A stretch of 46,708 nt of DNA from Sphingobacteriales bacterium (GCA_004294495.1 REAS01000044.1:1-46708), one strand, 5' to 3'. Positions 26,870-36,899 are shown, counted from the stretch's first letter. Made by a program: numbers and translations. Notes: generated from the letters alone by a model not told the origin.

Positions 26870-29002
26870 CTATAATTTTTCGGTAATTTTAAAAATATCG
26901 TTCGATATTTTTAAAATTTGATTGAGCTGATCTGTTTGTAACTGGTTTTTATCTGGCTGATGGCGTAGTTCTAGATTTTTTAAAACAAGGTTAGGGCTTT
27001 CTAGTTTGCTTTTATTATCAAATATTAAAATCGATTCTTTTAAATAAAAAACCGATTTATTTATTGTTTTGGCATCATCAATACTTAGGGTAATTTGGGC
27101 ATTATTTAAACTAACAGATAAATTTGCCAAATAAGATGAAAGTATATGATTTAAAACCACAAATTTTTGTACCTCGTTTGCTTTATGTTGTTTGTTTTTA
27201 GGTTCGTTAAGCATTCGTTTAAATGCAGCACCTAAGTTTGCGGTATTTACATATACATTTTTTCGGGCTAGTTTGTAAATTGTGGGGTTTGTTGTATGCC
27301 CACTTAGTTTAGCAATTATTACTTCGTAGTATTGTAAATTGGCTTTTAGCATATCACTTAAAACCATTTTAAATTTAAACGACTCCCAACTTGGAAACAG
27401 TAAATAACTTGCCATAAAGGCAATTGACGAACCTATTAGTGTATCAATAATGCGCTCGGTGGCTACATTAATGTTGTTTTGGGGCGATATAAATGTAAAA
27501 AGTATAAGTACAAAGGGTGTCATAAAAAGCACACTTATTACATATTTAATACGCTGAAAACTGTAGGTTAATACCATAAAAATCAACAAAAAAGAAAATT
27601 TTACGGTTTGGTCTTTTACAAACATTAATATTAAAACACCTGCTATACCACCAATTATGGTACCTATAACACGTTCGTAGTTGCGCTGTTTGGTTAGGCT
27701 AAAGCCTGGTTTTAATATCACTAAAATGGTAAGCAAAATCCAATAGCTATGGTGGCCAACCGGCAACAAATTTGCAATAGTAAAACCAGTTAGCATTACT
27801 AAAGATACCCGCAAGGCATGCCTAAAATAAGATGATTTGGCGGTTAGGTTACTTTTAAGCAAACTAAAATTGTAATTTTGATGGTTTACAAATTTGCCAA
27901 ATTCGGCTACTCTGTCTTTATCAATATAGTTTTGTTTTGGATTTTGGTAATATTTGTATATATCATCAACCCTTATAAAAATGTTTCTAATATTTACCAA
28001 TATTTTTTTTAAAACCAATACAGATATGTTTTGCCCTTCTAAATCATCTAATTTTTTTTTAAGATTATCTAAATCCGTAAGGCTTAATAAGTGTCTTCCT
28101 GGTTTGTCGTTATGTACCAAGCAAAGCCCTAAGTAATTTATTTCTGCCGCTAGTTGGTTTATAGTTTTTTCAAAATGTGGTAATATTTCGTGTTTTTCAA
28201 AGTTGTTTCTTATCAAATTATAATCATAGTGCGATACCATTGTTTGCTCAAAAATATCAACCATATCAATAAATATTATAACTAAAAGCCGGTTAGTGGG
28301 CGATGCCACATTTTGTATTTTTCCAGTTTTGTATAATATTTCTCTTACATTTTCTTGTTGTTCATTAATAATAACTTGCTGGTTTACCAAGTTTTTAAAA
28401 ACATTATCAACAGTAATTGTATTGCTGTAAAATGCCGATTTTAAATTTACATATTTAGCTATTTCTTGTACACATTCCCCTAAACTTTGTTGGGCATAAC
28501 GAAAAGGTCTTATTTGTACAAATATTAAACTAAGTAGCATATACCAAACCCCGCCACTTAAAACTAACAATGCGTGTTGTAATACTTGGTTGTACGGGCG
28601 CACTTGATCAATATTAAAAATCATTATAAGTAAAGTTGCTGTGCCTATGGCCGCCGCTCTATCGCCGTAAATATGAAAAATCGAGAAAATAAAACTCAAC
28701 AAAAAAATTTCTATTCCTAATAAGTAAATGTTATTGTTTACTAAACTTGTTAATAGGGTAACCAAAAAAATTAAAAAGGCAGTTAAAACCATTGCGTTGC
28801 GTTTATGCACATTTGGGCCTGGGTTATCGGCAACGCTTACGCATAATGCGCCTAAAGAGATAGGTAAGCCTACTAATAGGCTATCAAATTGAAAAAATAT
28901 GAGTGAAGGCAATAAAACACCAATGGTAATTTTTATGCCATCGTAAAAGTATTGGGTGTAAATAAAATCTTTAAATGAAGCTAAATGCTTGTTCATTTTC
29001 AA
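26870..29002 (-). CDS. FUSC/YccS-like membrane protein
   Basis: 710 aa. Two clusters of transmembrane segments, at about 20-165 and 395-525, surround a soluble helical domain; the second (YWILLTILVILKPGFSLTKQRNYERVIGTIIGGIAG) is the FUSC signature shared with aromatic-acid exporters. The layout is that of the YccS/YhfK family. A transport or efflux role is inferred only from the family. It is convergent with the E2 gene, ending 47 bp away. Confidence 0.88.
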   Translation of the reverse strand: MKMNKHLASFKDFIYTQYFYDGIKITIGVLLPSLIFFQFDSLLVGLPISLGALCVSVADNPGPNVHKRNAMVLTAFLIFLVTLLTSLVNNNIYLLGIEIFLLSFIFSIFHIYGDRAAAIGTATLLIMIFNIDQVRPYNQVLQHALLVLSGGVWYMLLSLIFVQIRPFRYAQQSLGECVQEIAKYVNLKSAFYSNTITVDNVFKNLVNQQVIINEQQENVREILYKTGKIQNVASPTNRLLVIIFIDMVDIFEQTMVSHYDYNLIRNNFEKHEILPHFEKTINQLAAEINYLGLCLVHNDKPGRHLLSLTDLDNLKKKLDDLEGQNISVLVLKKILVNIRNIFIRVDDIYKYYQNPKQNYIDKDRVAEFGKFVNHQNYNFSLLKSNLTAKSSYFRHALRVSLVMLTGFTIANLLPVGHHSYWILLTILVILKPGFSLTKQRNYERVIGTIIGGIAGVLILMFVKDQTVKFSFLLIFMVLTYSFQRIKYVISVLFMTPFVLILFTFISPQNNINVATERIIDTLIGSSIAFMASYLLFPSWESFKFKMVLSDMLKANLQYYEVIIAKLSGHTTNPTIYKLARKNVYVNTANLGAAFKRMLNEPKNKQHKANEVQKFVVLNHILSSYLANLSVSLNNAQITLSIDDAKTINKSVFYLKESILIFDNKSKLESPNLVLKNLELRHQPDKNQLQTDQLNQILKISNDIFKITEKL

Positions 29003-29531
29003 ATATATTTAGAAAAAGGCTGGTAAACAAGCATTATCAATACATATAACATACTGTAGATTTAATGATTATAATAAAGTGAGTAAATTTTAATACCTAA
29101 ATAAATTAGTTTTAAAGCCGTGTTTAACAGTAGAAAAAAAAGCTTATAAAAAAGTTAAGCTCCAACGGGGAGAAGGAGCTTAAACTAACCAATTATAAAC
29201 CAATTATATGAAGGACATTTTAAAATATAAAAACTTTCTTTGTTTTTACATAGTGTAAAAGTAACACTAAGCTAAGTAATATTTGTCATTGAATTGTCAT
29301 TAAAGTAAAGATTTATATTCTGCAATGAATTTTGAATATAAATATAGTAGGGTATTGAGTTTTTTAATATAAATATAGTAATATAAGTAAGTATTTGTTG
29401 CGTAAATGATAATTTTATAAAGCTCAAGTGTAGTTTTGTTAAACTTATCATAATTAATAAAAATAGAATTTCTAGGGGAGTTAATACAAAAGTTTTATAA
29501 AACATTTACTCTACTATAACACCAAACGGCG
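29003..29531. other. Gene-poor AT-rich gap
   Basis: Between the FUSC gene and tdk there is no convincing gene. The one longer frame, on the minus strand at 29272-29505, has a low-complexity, Ile/Leu/Phe-rich translation typical of AT-rich non-coding sequence. The gap contains a hairpin and leader-like block (29156-29258), described separately. Confidence 0.5.
29156..29258 (+). promoter_or_regulatory. Orphan leader-like block: hairpin, ACCAATTATaaACCAATTAT, short ORF
   Basis: TAAGCTCC (29156-29163) and GGAGCTTA (29175-29182) form a perfect 8-bp stem with an 11-nt loop. AACTAACCAATTATAAACC follows, then ATG at 29208 opening a 16-codon frame (MKDILKYKNFLCFYIV). This order recalls the 5' leaders of susC-type TonB-receptor genes in Pedobacter-like genomes, from memory, but no receptor gene follows. 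It may be what remains of a lost gene. Confidence 0.35.
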
Positions 29532-30104
29532 TTAATTATTGTAACAAGTACGACAAAGAGGCTCGTAATTTTCTTTTTCGCCCAATAAAAGTTGGTTTTT
29601 ATTATCAACTAAGCGGTAACTGTATAAAGCGGAATCACCGCAGCGCATACAAACGGCATGTACTTTAGTAACTTCTTCGGCTATAGCCATTAAAATGGGC
29701 ATTGTGCCAAACGGCTTGCCCTCAAAATCCATATCTAAACCTGCTAGTATTACCCTAATACCTTTATTAGCCAATTGTTGGCAAACAATAGGTAGCTCAT
29801 CGTCAAAAAATTGTGCTTCATCTATACCAATTACATGTGCGTTACTACCGTATATCAATATTGCTGAAGCGGTTTCTACACTTATGGCTTGGGCCGAGTT
29901 TGCGTTGTGCGATACAACATCTGTTTCGTGATACCGAGTATCGGTTTTTGGCTTAAATATTTGTACATCTAATTTTGCTATTTGTGCCCTTTTTAATCTT
30001 CTTAAAAGTTCTTCTGTTTTTCCCGAGAACATTGAGCCACAAATTACCTCAATACTACCTACTTTTGCATTTCTTAAACTTGAGTTTTCGGTATTTTTTA
30101 TCAT
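29532..30104 (-). CDS. tdk: Thymidine kinase
   Basis: 190 aa, type II thymidine kinase of the salvage pathway. P-loop GSMFSGKT (23-30), DEAQFF with catalytic E96, LAGLDMDFEGKPFG (the lasso start) and the structural zinc site C152, C155, C184, C187 are all there. It stands between divergent gene 30200 and the AT-rich gap. The N-terminal ten residues before VGSIEVICG are not conserved and the start could be slightly later. Confidence 0.95.
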   Translation of the reverse strand: MIKNTENSSLRNAKVGSIEVICGSMFSGKTEELLRRLKRAQIAKLDVQIFKPKTDTRYHETDVVSHNANSAQAISVETASAILIYGSNAHVIGIDEAQFFDDELPIVCQQLANKGIRVILAGLDMDFEGKPFGTMPILMAIAEEVTKVHAVCMRCGDSALYSYRLVDNKNQLLLGEKENYEPLCRTCYNN

Positions 30105-30199
30105 TTTAAAATAAACTTAACAATAGGCAAAGGACTAATATCATAATTATGTTTTATTTTTGGAAGATTGTGATAGCATTTTGAGCAAATTAACGTTTA

Positions 30200-31231
30200 A
30201 TGATGATGAGAAAAGAGGAAATTTTAAAAAAAATTGGTGTTATAATAAACGACTTAAACGACCAACAACAGTACCTTGCTGATAGTGAAGACTATAACGA
30301 TTTGGAGCTTGAACTATTTACTGCCAATGCCGATTTTTTGATTGATCATATTGAAATTTTAAAAAAACTTCAAAACAGTAAATATGTAACAACAAGTGTA
30401 ACCCAAGTAGAACACTCTTCACCAAGTATAATTTTACCCGAAATAGAGGAAACGATAGCTGATAAACTAATACAAGCCCCTACAATTTTGCAAGATGTAG
30501 TTAAAGCTCCTTTTAATTTTACCGATAATTCTAGTGAAATAAGGTTTGATTTTGAGCAAAATGTACCCATTGAAAATATTTTTGACCGTGAATTAACTCC
30601 CGCAGAAACTGAAGTTTTGCAAACTAAGCAAGTTTTTTTTGAGAAGCTAAACGATGCAAATAGAGAATCAGCAAAAGATGTTTTAACACCAGTTGAAGAA
30701 AAAAATGAATTATTAGAGCAAAATATTGAGGCATTTGAAACTCCAACTGCAATTGAAGAAATAGTACTTAACCAAATACCAGTTTTTGTACCCCAACAAG
30801 TTTTAGAACCTTTGGCAGAAATTAATATAGATAAACCTAATATAGAAGATAATTTAAGTAGTTCTAAAATCAATTTGCCAATTGCAGACAATGAATTATT
30901 GGAGGTTACAGAGAATAAAAAACAAACCTTAAACGAGTTTTTATCTAACCAAAACAATGTCCAAAACATATCTTCGAGATTAGGCAATTTAGCCACAAAC
31001 GATTTAAAATCGGCGATAAGCCTTAACGATAAAATGATTTTTATAAAAGAATTGTTTCAAGGTTATAATTTGGCTTACAGCGAAGCGATTGAAATTTTAA
31101 ACCGTTTTGATGCTTTTGAAAGTGCCGATAATTTTTTGCAAAAAAACTATGCAACCAAAAATAAATGGGTTGAAAAACAAGATATTGTTGATAGGTTTTA
31201 CGAGATTTTAAACAGAAGGTACGTTAAATAA
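30200..31231 (+). CDS. Unknown protein with acidic middle and conserved-looking helical C-terminus
   Basis: 343 aa; the ATG triplet at 30200-30208 leaves the exact start open. Residues 1-55 form a helix-rich region (EEILKKIGVIINDLNDQQQYL). Residues 60-260 are rich in Glu, Pro, Asn and Ile, low in aromatic residues, and probably disordered. The last 85 residues (RLGNLATNDLKSAISLNDKMIFIKELF...YAEAIEILNRF-like) look like a folded domain that I believe recurs in Bacteroidetes. No signal peptide. It is convergent with rmuC, stops only 9 bp apart. No function can be assigned. Confidence 0.75.
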   Translation: MMMRKEEILKKIGVIINDLNDQQQYLADSEDYNDLELELFTANADFLIDHIEILKKLQNSKYVTTSVTQVEHSSPSIILPEIEETIADKLIQAPTILQDVVKAPFNFTDNSSEIRFDFEQNVPIENIFDRELTPAETEVLQTKQVFFEKLNDANRESAKDVLTPVEEKNELLEQNIEAFETPTAIEEIVLNQIPVFVPQQVLEPLAEINIDKPNIEDNLSSSKINLPIADNELLEVTENKKQTLNEFLSNQNNVQNISSRLGNLATNDLKSAISLNDKMIFIKELFQGYNLAYSEAIEILNRFDAFESADNFLQKNYATKNKWVEKQDIVDRFYEILNRRYVK

Positions 31232-31240
31232 TGAAGCTAA

Positions 31241-32713
31241 TTATTCTTGTTTTTCAATTATATCTTCAATAACATCTACAATGTTTTCTGGCAATATTTG
31301 AGGTTTATCTAATGTGGGTATGGTTTCCACATTTTTTAGTTGGCGTTGTATAGCTCTGGTTCTGGTACCAACCACATCATCTAGCTGGCCTAAGCCTGTT
31401 TGTATATTTTTTTGTGCTTTTTCTAATAATCCTCCAAAACTTTCGAATTCTTTTTTTACTGTACTTAAAACTTTCCAAACCTCGCTACTTCTTTTTTGTA
31501 ACGATAACGTTCTAAAACCCATTTGTAAACTGTTTAAAATAGCCATTAAAGTTGTTGGCCCAGCTACCGTAATTTTATATTCGTCTCGTAACTGATCAAC
31601 TAATGTAGTACGCCTAATAACTTCGGCATAAATACTTTCGAATGGTAGAAACATAATAGCAAAATCGGTTGTGTTTGGTGGGTCTATGTATTTGTCTCTA
31701 ATATCTTTAGCCATTTTACGAATGGTAATTTCTAAGTTTTTTGTAGCAGCCTCAATATCATCTGGTATGGCATTGTCGTACGCATTTATTAAATGTTCGT
31801 AGGTATCTTTAGGGAACTTAGCATCAATAGGCAAATAAACTACACTGCTTTCGTCTTCGCTTTTGCCAGGAAGTTTAATGGCAAACTCAACACTATCGCT
31901 ACTTCCTTTTTTAGTTTTAACATTTGCATCGTACTGGTTGGGTGCTAAAATTTGTTCTAATAACATGGCCAGCTGCACTTCGCCAACGCCTCCCCTTAAT
32001 TTTACATTACTCAAAACTCTTTTTAATCCACCTACATCGGCGGCAATGGTTTGCATTTCGCCCAAACCTTTTTGTACTTCAATTAATTGTTTGCCAACAG
32101 TTTCAAAACTTTGCCCTAAACGTTCGCTTAATGTTTTTTCTAATTTTTCTTCAACAGTAACTCTTATACTTTCTAGTTTTGTTTCGGTATTTTTAATCAG
32201 CTCAATTTGTTTTTTCTCTAGGTCCTCAAATTTTAGTCTTTGAAGCTCGTTAAACGATAAAATATTTTTCTCTAAAACCACCCCAAAACCCTTAAAAACT
32301 TTTTCTAATTCTTTGCGCATTAGTGTGTTATCGGCCTTAGCTTGTTGGTTTAAAGTATAAAGTTTATCTTCTACTTTTGTTGTAATTTTATCTAATTGTT
32401 CTACCGTTTTGGCGGTTAAATTGGTTAGTTCTTTTTTTAATTCCTCAAAATTTGTACGTTGTGCAAAGGCAAAATCTTTCAAAGTATCTTTTAGTTCGAT
32501 ACGATTATCTTTCGCAGTATTTGCATTTTCTTCTCGGTTGGTTCTAAAATCAGCTTTTAAACCGGTTTCTATTTTACTTATATCTGTTTGTATTTCAATT
32601 ACTTTAGTTTGTAGTTGAGGTATATGATTTCCGTTTTTGTTTCTAAAAACAATAAGCAATAGTATAGCAATTAGCAACAATGCAATTATGGTAAGCAACA
32701 AAATTATTTCCAT
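31241..32713 (-). CDS. rmuC: DNA recombination protein RmuC homologue
   Basis: 490 aa. N-terminal membrane anchor (2-23), a long coiled coil (about 30-225) and the RmuC nuclease-like domain (about 235-430: VGEVQLAMLLEQILAPNQYDANVKTKKGSSDSVEFAIKLPG, PIDAKFPKDTYEHL, TDFAIMFLPFESIYAEV). The D-ExK-like residues fall in the VEFAIKLP and PIDAKFP strands. RmuC limits inversions between short inverted repeats. MITE copy 2 lies just upstream of its start. Confidence 0.92.
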   Translation of the reverse strand: MEIILLLTIIALLLIAILLLIVFRNKNGNHIPQLQTKVIEIQTDISKIETGLKADFRTNREENANTAKDNRIELKDTLKDFAFAQRTNFEELKKELTNLTAKTVEQLDKITTKVEDKLYTLNQQAKADNTLMRKELEKVFKGFGVVLEKNILSFNELQRLKFEDLEKKQIELIKNTETKLESIRVTVEEKLEKTLSERLGQSFETVGKQLIEVQKGLGEMQTIAADVGGLKRVLSNVKLRGGVGEVQLAMLLEQILAPNQYDANVKTKKGSSDSVEFAIKLPGKSEDESSVVYLPIDAKFPKDTYEHLINAYDNAIPDDIEAATKNLEITIRKMAKDIRDKYIDPPNTTDFAIMFLPFESIYAEVIRRTTLVDQLRDEYKITVAGPTTLMAILNSLQMGFRTLSLQKRSSEVWKVLSTVKKEFESFGGLLEKAQKNIQTGLGQLDDVVGTRTRAIQRQLKNVETIPTLDKPQILPENIVDVIEDIIEKQE

Positions 32714-32758
32714 ATTTTTTGGGATGGGATGTTTGTTTTACGTTATTACTCTTTTAAT

Positions 32759-32968
32759 CTGAGTTTGATTAATAAATACTGTTTTTGTAATGATTAGGGC
32801 GTTTTAACACGCCGTCCGCTGTATCTTTTTTTATTTGTCTATCCCCCCGACCCCCAAAGGGGGAGATTCGGCGTAAAAAAAGGATGCCGCTACCGTGGTT
32901 AACGCTTTAAAATCGTAAATAACATTGACTTACAGTAAATTATACTATACTTTAATAATCGAACTCAG
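32759..32968. mobile_element. MITE-like element, copy 2
   Basis: 210 bp, bounded by CTGAGTTTGATTAATAAA and TTTAATAATCGAACTCAG, inverted repeats that match at 16 of 18 positions. The interior closely follows copies 1 and 3. A target duplication is no longer clear (TCTTTTAAT versus GTTTTTACC, 5 of 9). The right end overlaps the 3' end of the RsmB-like gene and provides its TGA stop codon. Confidence 0.82.
32797..32905 (-). ncRNA. Putative structured RNA module inside MITE copy 2
   Basis: The same minus-strand module as at 1982-2090, with GCGTT/AACGCCC ends and a T-tract/A-tract stem. The inner hairpin reads CCCCC-TTTG-GGGG, that is, the TTC loop of copy 1 is changed while the stem is largely kept. 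It lies on the coding strand between the RsmB-like gene and rmuC. Confidence 0.4.
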
Positions 32969-34128
32969 GTTTTTACCAACCTTGCTACAAACATAGTATC
33001 GGCTTTTAAATGGTAACCTTTTATAATTTCTTGATGCTCTAAAACTAACCCAAACTGGCTTTGCAACCAATCTGTTTGGTCTTGGTTTTCTTGTTTAAAA
33101 ACCGAGCAGGTAATATAAATTAATGGTTTTCCCGGTTTTAAATAAGGTATAATTTGTGTAGCTATACGCCTTTGTAAATCGCTAAAAAACTTTATTTTAT
33201 GTTCTTCAAACTGCCAAAGCATTTCGGGTGTGCGGCCCCAAGTACCGCTACCTGTGCAGGGTGCATCAAAAATAATCCCATCAAACTCGTAATTATGCAA
33301 ATAAGGTGCAGGGTTTAAAGTTAAATCGAGTATTTTTTTCTGATAATTTCTAAGTCCTGCAGTTTTAAAACGCTCGTCTAAATTAAGTAAAATGCTTTCG
33401 CGGATATCGGATACCACCAATTTTATATCGGGTTCTAAATCGTGTAATAATAAAGTTTTTCCGCCCGATGCCGCACAACAATCCCACCATTTATCCCACT
33501 TTTGTGGCTTAAAAAATTCTCCTACAGCTTGTGATGATACATCTTGAATTTCGTAAACTGCTTTATCTGTTAAAACAGCATCTACTTTTATGCCATTGGG
33601 CAATGCTATTGTTTGTGTATCAATTATTTTGTGTGCAATATTATTTGCAACTAAAAATTTAAGCACATTTTTTTCTTCTCCTTTTTTTATCCTAATAAAT
33701 AAATCGGGTTGTATAAAAAAGGAGTTAAAAAAGGCTTCTTTATCAATTTCTAAAGGTAATTGTTGGTGTAATGGAAAAATATCTGCAATATTAAAACCTT
33801 CGAAAAGTTTTTGTATGTAATTAATTTTATCCGCCAAAGCGTACAAAAAAACACTTTCCCATTCGGGTTTAAAATGGTTTACAAACGAGTTTGGTTGGCT
33901 GTTGCAGAGCAGTTCGGCAATTAATAAACGTGTTTCAATGGGCTCATTTATTAACAATTTACCTATTCTAAAATAGTTGTAAATTAAACGGGTTGCAATG
34001 CGCCTATCGGTGCTGCCCATTTGCTTGTTTTGGCGGTAAAAGGTTGCTAAAAACCTATTTAGTGGTTGTGAAAAATCGTATTGTTCTAAAATAGTTTTAA
34101 AAGTAGCTAACTGATGAATGGCTTTCAT
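32965..34128 (-). CDS. RsmB/NOP2 family RNA (cytosine-C5) methyltransferase
   Basis: 387 aa. N-terminal helical domain resembling NusB/RsmB-N (1-125), then a class I methyltransferase: CAASGGK (218-224) binds AdoMet, D241 in VVSDIRES, and the two cysteines C291 (DAPCTGSGT) and C341 (TCSVFKQEN) that catalyse and release in m5C enzymes. It probably modifies rRNA. Its last codons run into the right terminal repeat of MITE copy 2, so the original C-terminus may have been altered by one or a few residues. The lipoprotein gene lies upstream, 4 bp away. Confidence 0.9.
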   Translation of the reverse strand: MKAIHQLATFKTILEQYDFSQPLNRFLATFYRQNKQMGSTDRRIATRLIYNYFRIGKLLINEPIETRLLIAELLCNSQPNSFVNHFKPEWESVFLYALADKINYIQKLFEGFNIADIFPLHQQLPLEIDKEAFFNSFFIQPDLFIRIKKGEEKNVLKFLVANNIAHKIIDTQTIALPNGIKVDAVLTDKAVYEIQDVSSQAVGEFFKPQKWDKWWDCCAASGGKTLLLHDLEPDIKLVVSDIRESILLNLDERFKTAGLRNYQKKILDLTLNPAPYLHNYEFDGIIFDAPCTGSGTWGRTPEMLWQFEEHKIKFFSDLQRRIATQIIPYLKPGKPLIYITCSVFKQENQDQTDWLQSQFGLVLEHQEIIKGYHLKADTMFVARLVKT

Positions 34129-34132
34129 AAAA

Positions 34133-35377
34133 TCAGTTTTGTTTTACAAGTTCAAAATCTTCATATTTTAACACCATAACATTGCCATTAAAATACCCAA
34201 ACTGATTGTTTTTTATAAAATCAAATTGGGTGTGTAAACCTTTATATTGGTTTTTATCTAAAGCTAAAAAATAATTTTTGCCTTCTTTAACCATTAAATT
34301 GGCTAGGTAAAAACCAGTATCAAAACCTTTAAAAGCATATTCTGATGGTTCTTGGTTATTGTTGTTTCTAAAATGTTTAACAAAGGTATTAGTTTCAAAG
34401 TTTTTATAATCAACACTATACGATGATGTGATATAGGTATTTAACCTTTGTAGAGTTTCAATATTTAAAAAAGTAGCTTTTTCCCAATTTGGATGCCCAA
34501 TTACTGCAATTTTAAAAGTTAAGCTTAGTTTATCCAATTCTTTAAAAACGGTTTCTAAAAAAGTTTCGTTAGTTGCAGGTAAAACAATTACGTTTAAACC
34601 TGTTGGGCTTAAATACAGGCTAATATTTTGATAACCAATAGCTTTTATACCTACTTCGGCAAAGTTTAATCCTTTTGCCAAACTATCTATTCCTTTTTTA
34701 AATGGGTTTGCGTATTTAAATTCATCGGCTTGGCCGCTTCTAATTAACAATACTTTTTTAGGATTTAAGGTATTTTTAATAAATGCGGCAGCCACAAAAG
34801 CGTGTTGGTTTAAAGTATTGTTTACGGTTAATAAATATGGGTTGTTAAACGTATTTGGGTTTGAGGGTGCCAAAGGCGATACCAACGGGATTTTTAAGCT
34901 TTTACTAAGGCTAGAAAAAGCTTTAATGCTGTTTGGGAAAACCGGACCAACAATTAAATCCGAATTTTTTATTTCCTGTTTTTGAATTAAAGCGTTAACT
35001 TTTTTCACATCGTCGGTACTATCAAATACTTGGAGTTTAAAATTGCCACCCTGTAAAACCGCTACTGAATCTAACGCCATTTTAAAGCCCAAATAATAAT
35101 CTAAAGCCATATTAGCTTTAGCAATTTGTTGTAATGTAGCTGTAGATATCTCAATTTTGTCTAATCCAAAAGGTAAAACCAATGATATAAGCATTTGTGG
35201 CTTAATAGGTTCGGTGGTTATGGGTAATGATTTTGGGGTTTCTTCGACAGGTTTTTCTACTGGTTTTACCACAACCGGAGGCATTACAGGCGGTTTGGCT
35301 GGCGCAATTACCTTGGGTGAACAAGCACCCAAAAACAATAAAAAACTTATAAGCAGAAAAAAATTATTCCCACTCAA
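34133..35377 (-). CDS. Periplasmic-binding-protein-like lipoprotein
   Basis: 414 aa from TTG 35377 ([22 protein letters not shown]). The frame stays open 24 codons further into guaA, but only this start gives a proper lipoprotein signal, with the lipobox Cys at residue 17. A Pro/Val-rich linker (about 18-50) leads to a type-1 periplasmic-binding fold ([13 protein letters not shown]..., [35 protein letters not shown]). Related Bacteroidetes proteins often carry an N-terminal LysM domain; none is seen here. Ligand unknown. It overlaps the end of guaA by 14 bp. Confidence 0.82.
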   Translation of the reverse strand: MSGNNFFLLISFLLFLGACSPKVIAPAKPPVMPPVVVKPVEKPVEETPKSLPITTEPIKPQMLISLVLPFGLDKIEISTATLQQIAKANMALDYYLGFKMALDSVAVLQGGNFKLQVFDSTDDVKKVNALIQKQEIKNSDLIVGPVFPNSIKAFSSLSKSLKIPLVSPLAPSNPNTFNNPYLLTVNNTLNQHAFVAAAFIKNTLNPKKVLLIRSGQADEFKYANPFKKGIDSLAKGLNFAEVGIKAIGYQNISLYLSPTGLNVIVLPATNETFLETVFKELDKLSLTFKIAVIGHPNWEKATFLNIETLQRLNTYITSSYSVDYKNFETNTFVKHFRNNNNQEPSEYAFKGFDTGFYLANLMVKEGKNYFLALDKNQYKGLHTQFDFIKNNQFGYFNGNVMVLKYEDFELVKQN

Positions 35378-36896
35378 TAGTCGCTGGCGGTTTAGAGCTA
35401 ATGTCGTAAACCACACGGTTAATGCCTTTAACGTTGTTAATAATTTCATTAGATATTTTTGCTAATAATGGGTAAGGTAGGTGGCTCCAATCGGCGGTCA
35501 TACCATCAACAGATTCTACTGCTCGTAGGCAAATTACGTTTTCGTAAGTTCGTTCATCGCCCATAACGCCAACCGATTGTACGGGTAAATATATGGCTCC
35601 GGCTTGCCAAACTTTATCGTACCAACCGCTTTTTTTAAGGTTATCAATGTAAATAAAATCGGCAGCTTGTAATACAGCTACTTTTTCGGGTGTAACATCG
35701 CCTAAAATTCTAATTGCCAAACCTGGCCCAGGAAAAGGGTGACGGTTTAAAATATTTTCGGGTAGTTGTAATGCCCGGCCTACGCGGCGTACTTCGTCTT
35801 TAAACAAAGTTTTTAGGGGTTCAACTACTTTTAGTTTCATAAAATCGGGCAAACCACCCACATTATGGTGCGATTTTATGGTGGCCGATGGCCCGCCGTT
35901 TACCGAAACAGATTCGATAACATCGGGATAAATAGTGCCTTGTGCCAACCATTTTATATCCGATATTAAGTGTGATTCTTCGTCAAAAACTTCAATAAAA
36001 ACCCTTCCAATAGCTTTTCGTTTTAGTTCGGGGTCGCTTAATCCTGCCAAAGCATCATAAAATTTTTGTTTGGCATTTACGCCTTTTACGTTTAAGCCAA
36101 GGTGTTGGTACGAGTCTAAAACCGATTCGAATTCATCTTTACGTAATAAACCATTATCTACAAAAACGCAGTGTAGGTTTTTGCCAATGGCTTTGTGTAA
36201 AATTAATGCAGCTACTGATGAATCAACTCCGCCAGATAGGCCTAAAACCACCTTATCGTTACCTAATTGCAATTTAAGGGCAGCAATGGTTTCATCGGCA
36301 AAAGCATCGGGTGTAAAATCTTGCTTACAGCCACAAATATTTATTAAATAGTTGGCTAGCAGTTGTTTACCATCGTTACTATGGGTAACCTCGGGGTGAA
36401 ACTGAATGCCGTAAGTTTGGGTATTTTTTATTTGATAAGCGGCAATTGCCACATTATCGGTACTCCCAATAATTTCAAAATCGGCAGGAATTGTTTTTAT
36501 GGTATCGCCATGCGACATCCATACTTGGGAGTCGGAAGGGATATCCCGCATTAGCGGATTTAAAGGGTTGGTGAACTGTAAATTTGCCCTTCCGTATTCT
36601 CTAATTTGCGATGCCATTACATTACCTCCCATTTTTTGGGCAATATATTGTGCGCCATAACAAACGCCTAGCAAAGGTAATTTGCCATGAAAAGCTAAAA
36701 AATCTACCTCAGGTGCATCAGCTTGCCTAACAGATGAAGGGCTACCCGAAAGGATAATTCCCATTACACTGGCATCAATTGCGGGTATTTTATTATAAGG
36801 ATGGATTTCGCAAAATACGTTTAACTCTCTAACTCGGCGGGCTATTAATTGGGTGTATTGTGAGCCAAAATCCAGTATAATAATTTTTTGTTGCAT
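35364..36896 (-). CDS. guaA: GMP synthase (glutamine-hydrolysing)
   Basis: 510 aa. Class I glutamine amidotransferase domain with the triad C79 (LLGVCYGAQ), H167 and E169 (QFHPEV); ATP-pyrophosphatase loop SGGVDSS (221-227); dimerisation domain ending PPATIEWE. It converts XMP to GMP. Its start is 74 bp from MITE copy 3. A TACATTTGC -7 box ends just 3 bp before the ATG. Confidence 0.96.
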   Translation of the reverse strand: MQQKIIILDFGSQYTQLIARRVRELNVFCEIHPYNKIPAIDASVMGIILSGSPSSVRQADAPEVDFLAFHGKLPLLGVCYGAQYIAQKMGGNVMASQIREYGRANLQFTNPLNPLMRDIPSDSQVWMSHGDTIKTIPADFEIIGSTDNVAIAAYQIKNTQTYGIQFHPEVTHSNDGKQLLANYLINICGCKQDFTPDAFADETIAALKLQLGNDKVVLGLSGGVDSSVAALILHKAIGKNLHCVFVDNGLLRKDEFESVLDSYQHLGLNVKGVNAKQKFYDALAGLSDPELKRKAIGRVFIEVFDEESHLISDIKWLAQGTIYPDVIESVSVNGGPSATIKSHHNVGGLPDFMKLKVVEPLKTLFKDEVRRVGRALQLPENILNRHPFPGPGLAIRILGDVTPEKVAVLQAADFIYIDNLKKSGWYDKVWQAGAIYLPVQSVGVMGDERTYENVICLRAVESVDGMTADWSHLPYPLLAKISNEIINNVKGINRVVYDISSKPPATIEWE

Positions 36897-36899
36897 AGC

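Noticed and set aside
29272-29505. A 77-residue minus-strand frame
   Set aside because: Its translation is low in complexity and rich in Ile, Leu and Phe, as expected of AT-rich non-coding sequence; no promoter or terminator.
30370-30996. A 208-residue minus-strand frame opposite the unknown 343-aa gene
   Set aside because: It is Ser- and Lys-rich mirror coding of the plus-strand gene, which has the better start and a folded C-terminus.
35378-35449. Start of the lipoprotein gene deep inside guaA
   Set aside because: It would put 24 non-signal residues before the lipoprotein signal; TTG 35377 gives a standard lipobox position.
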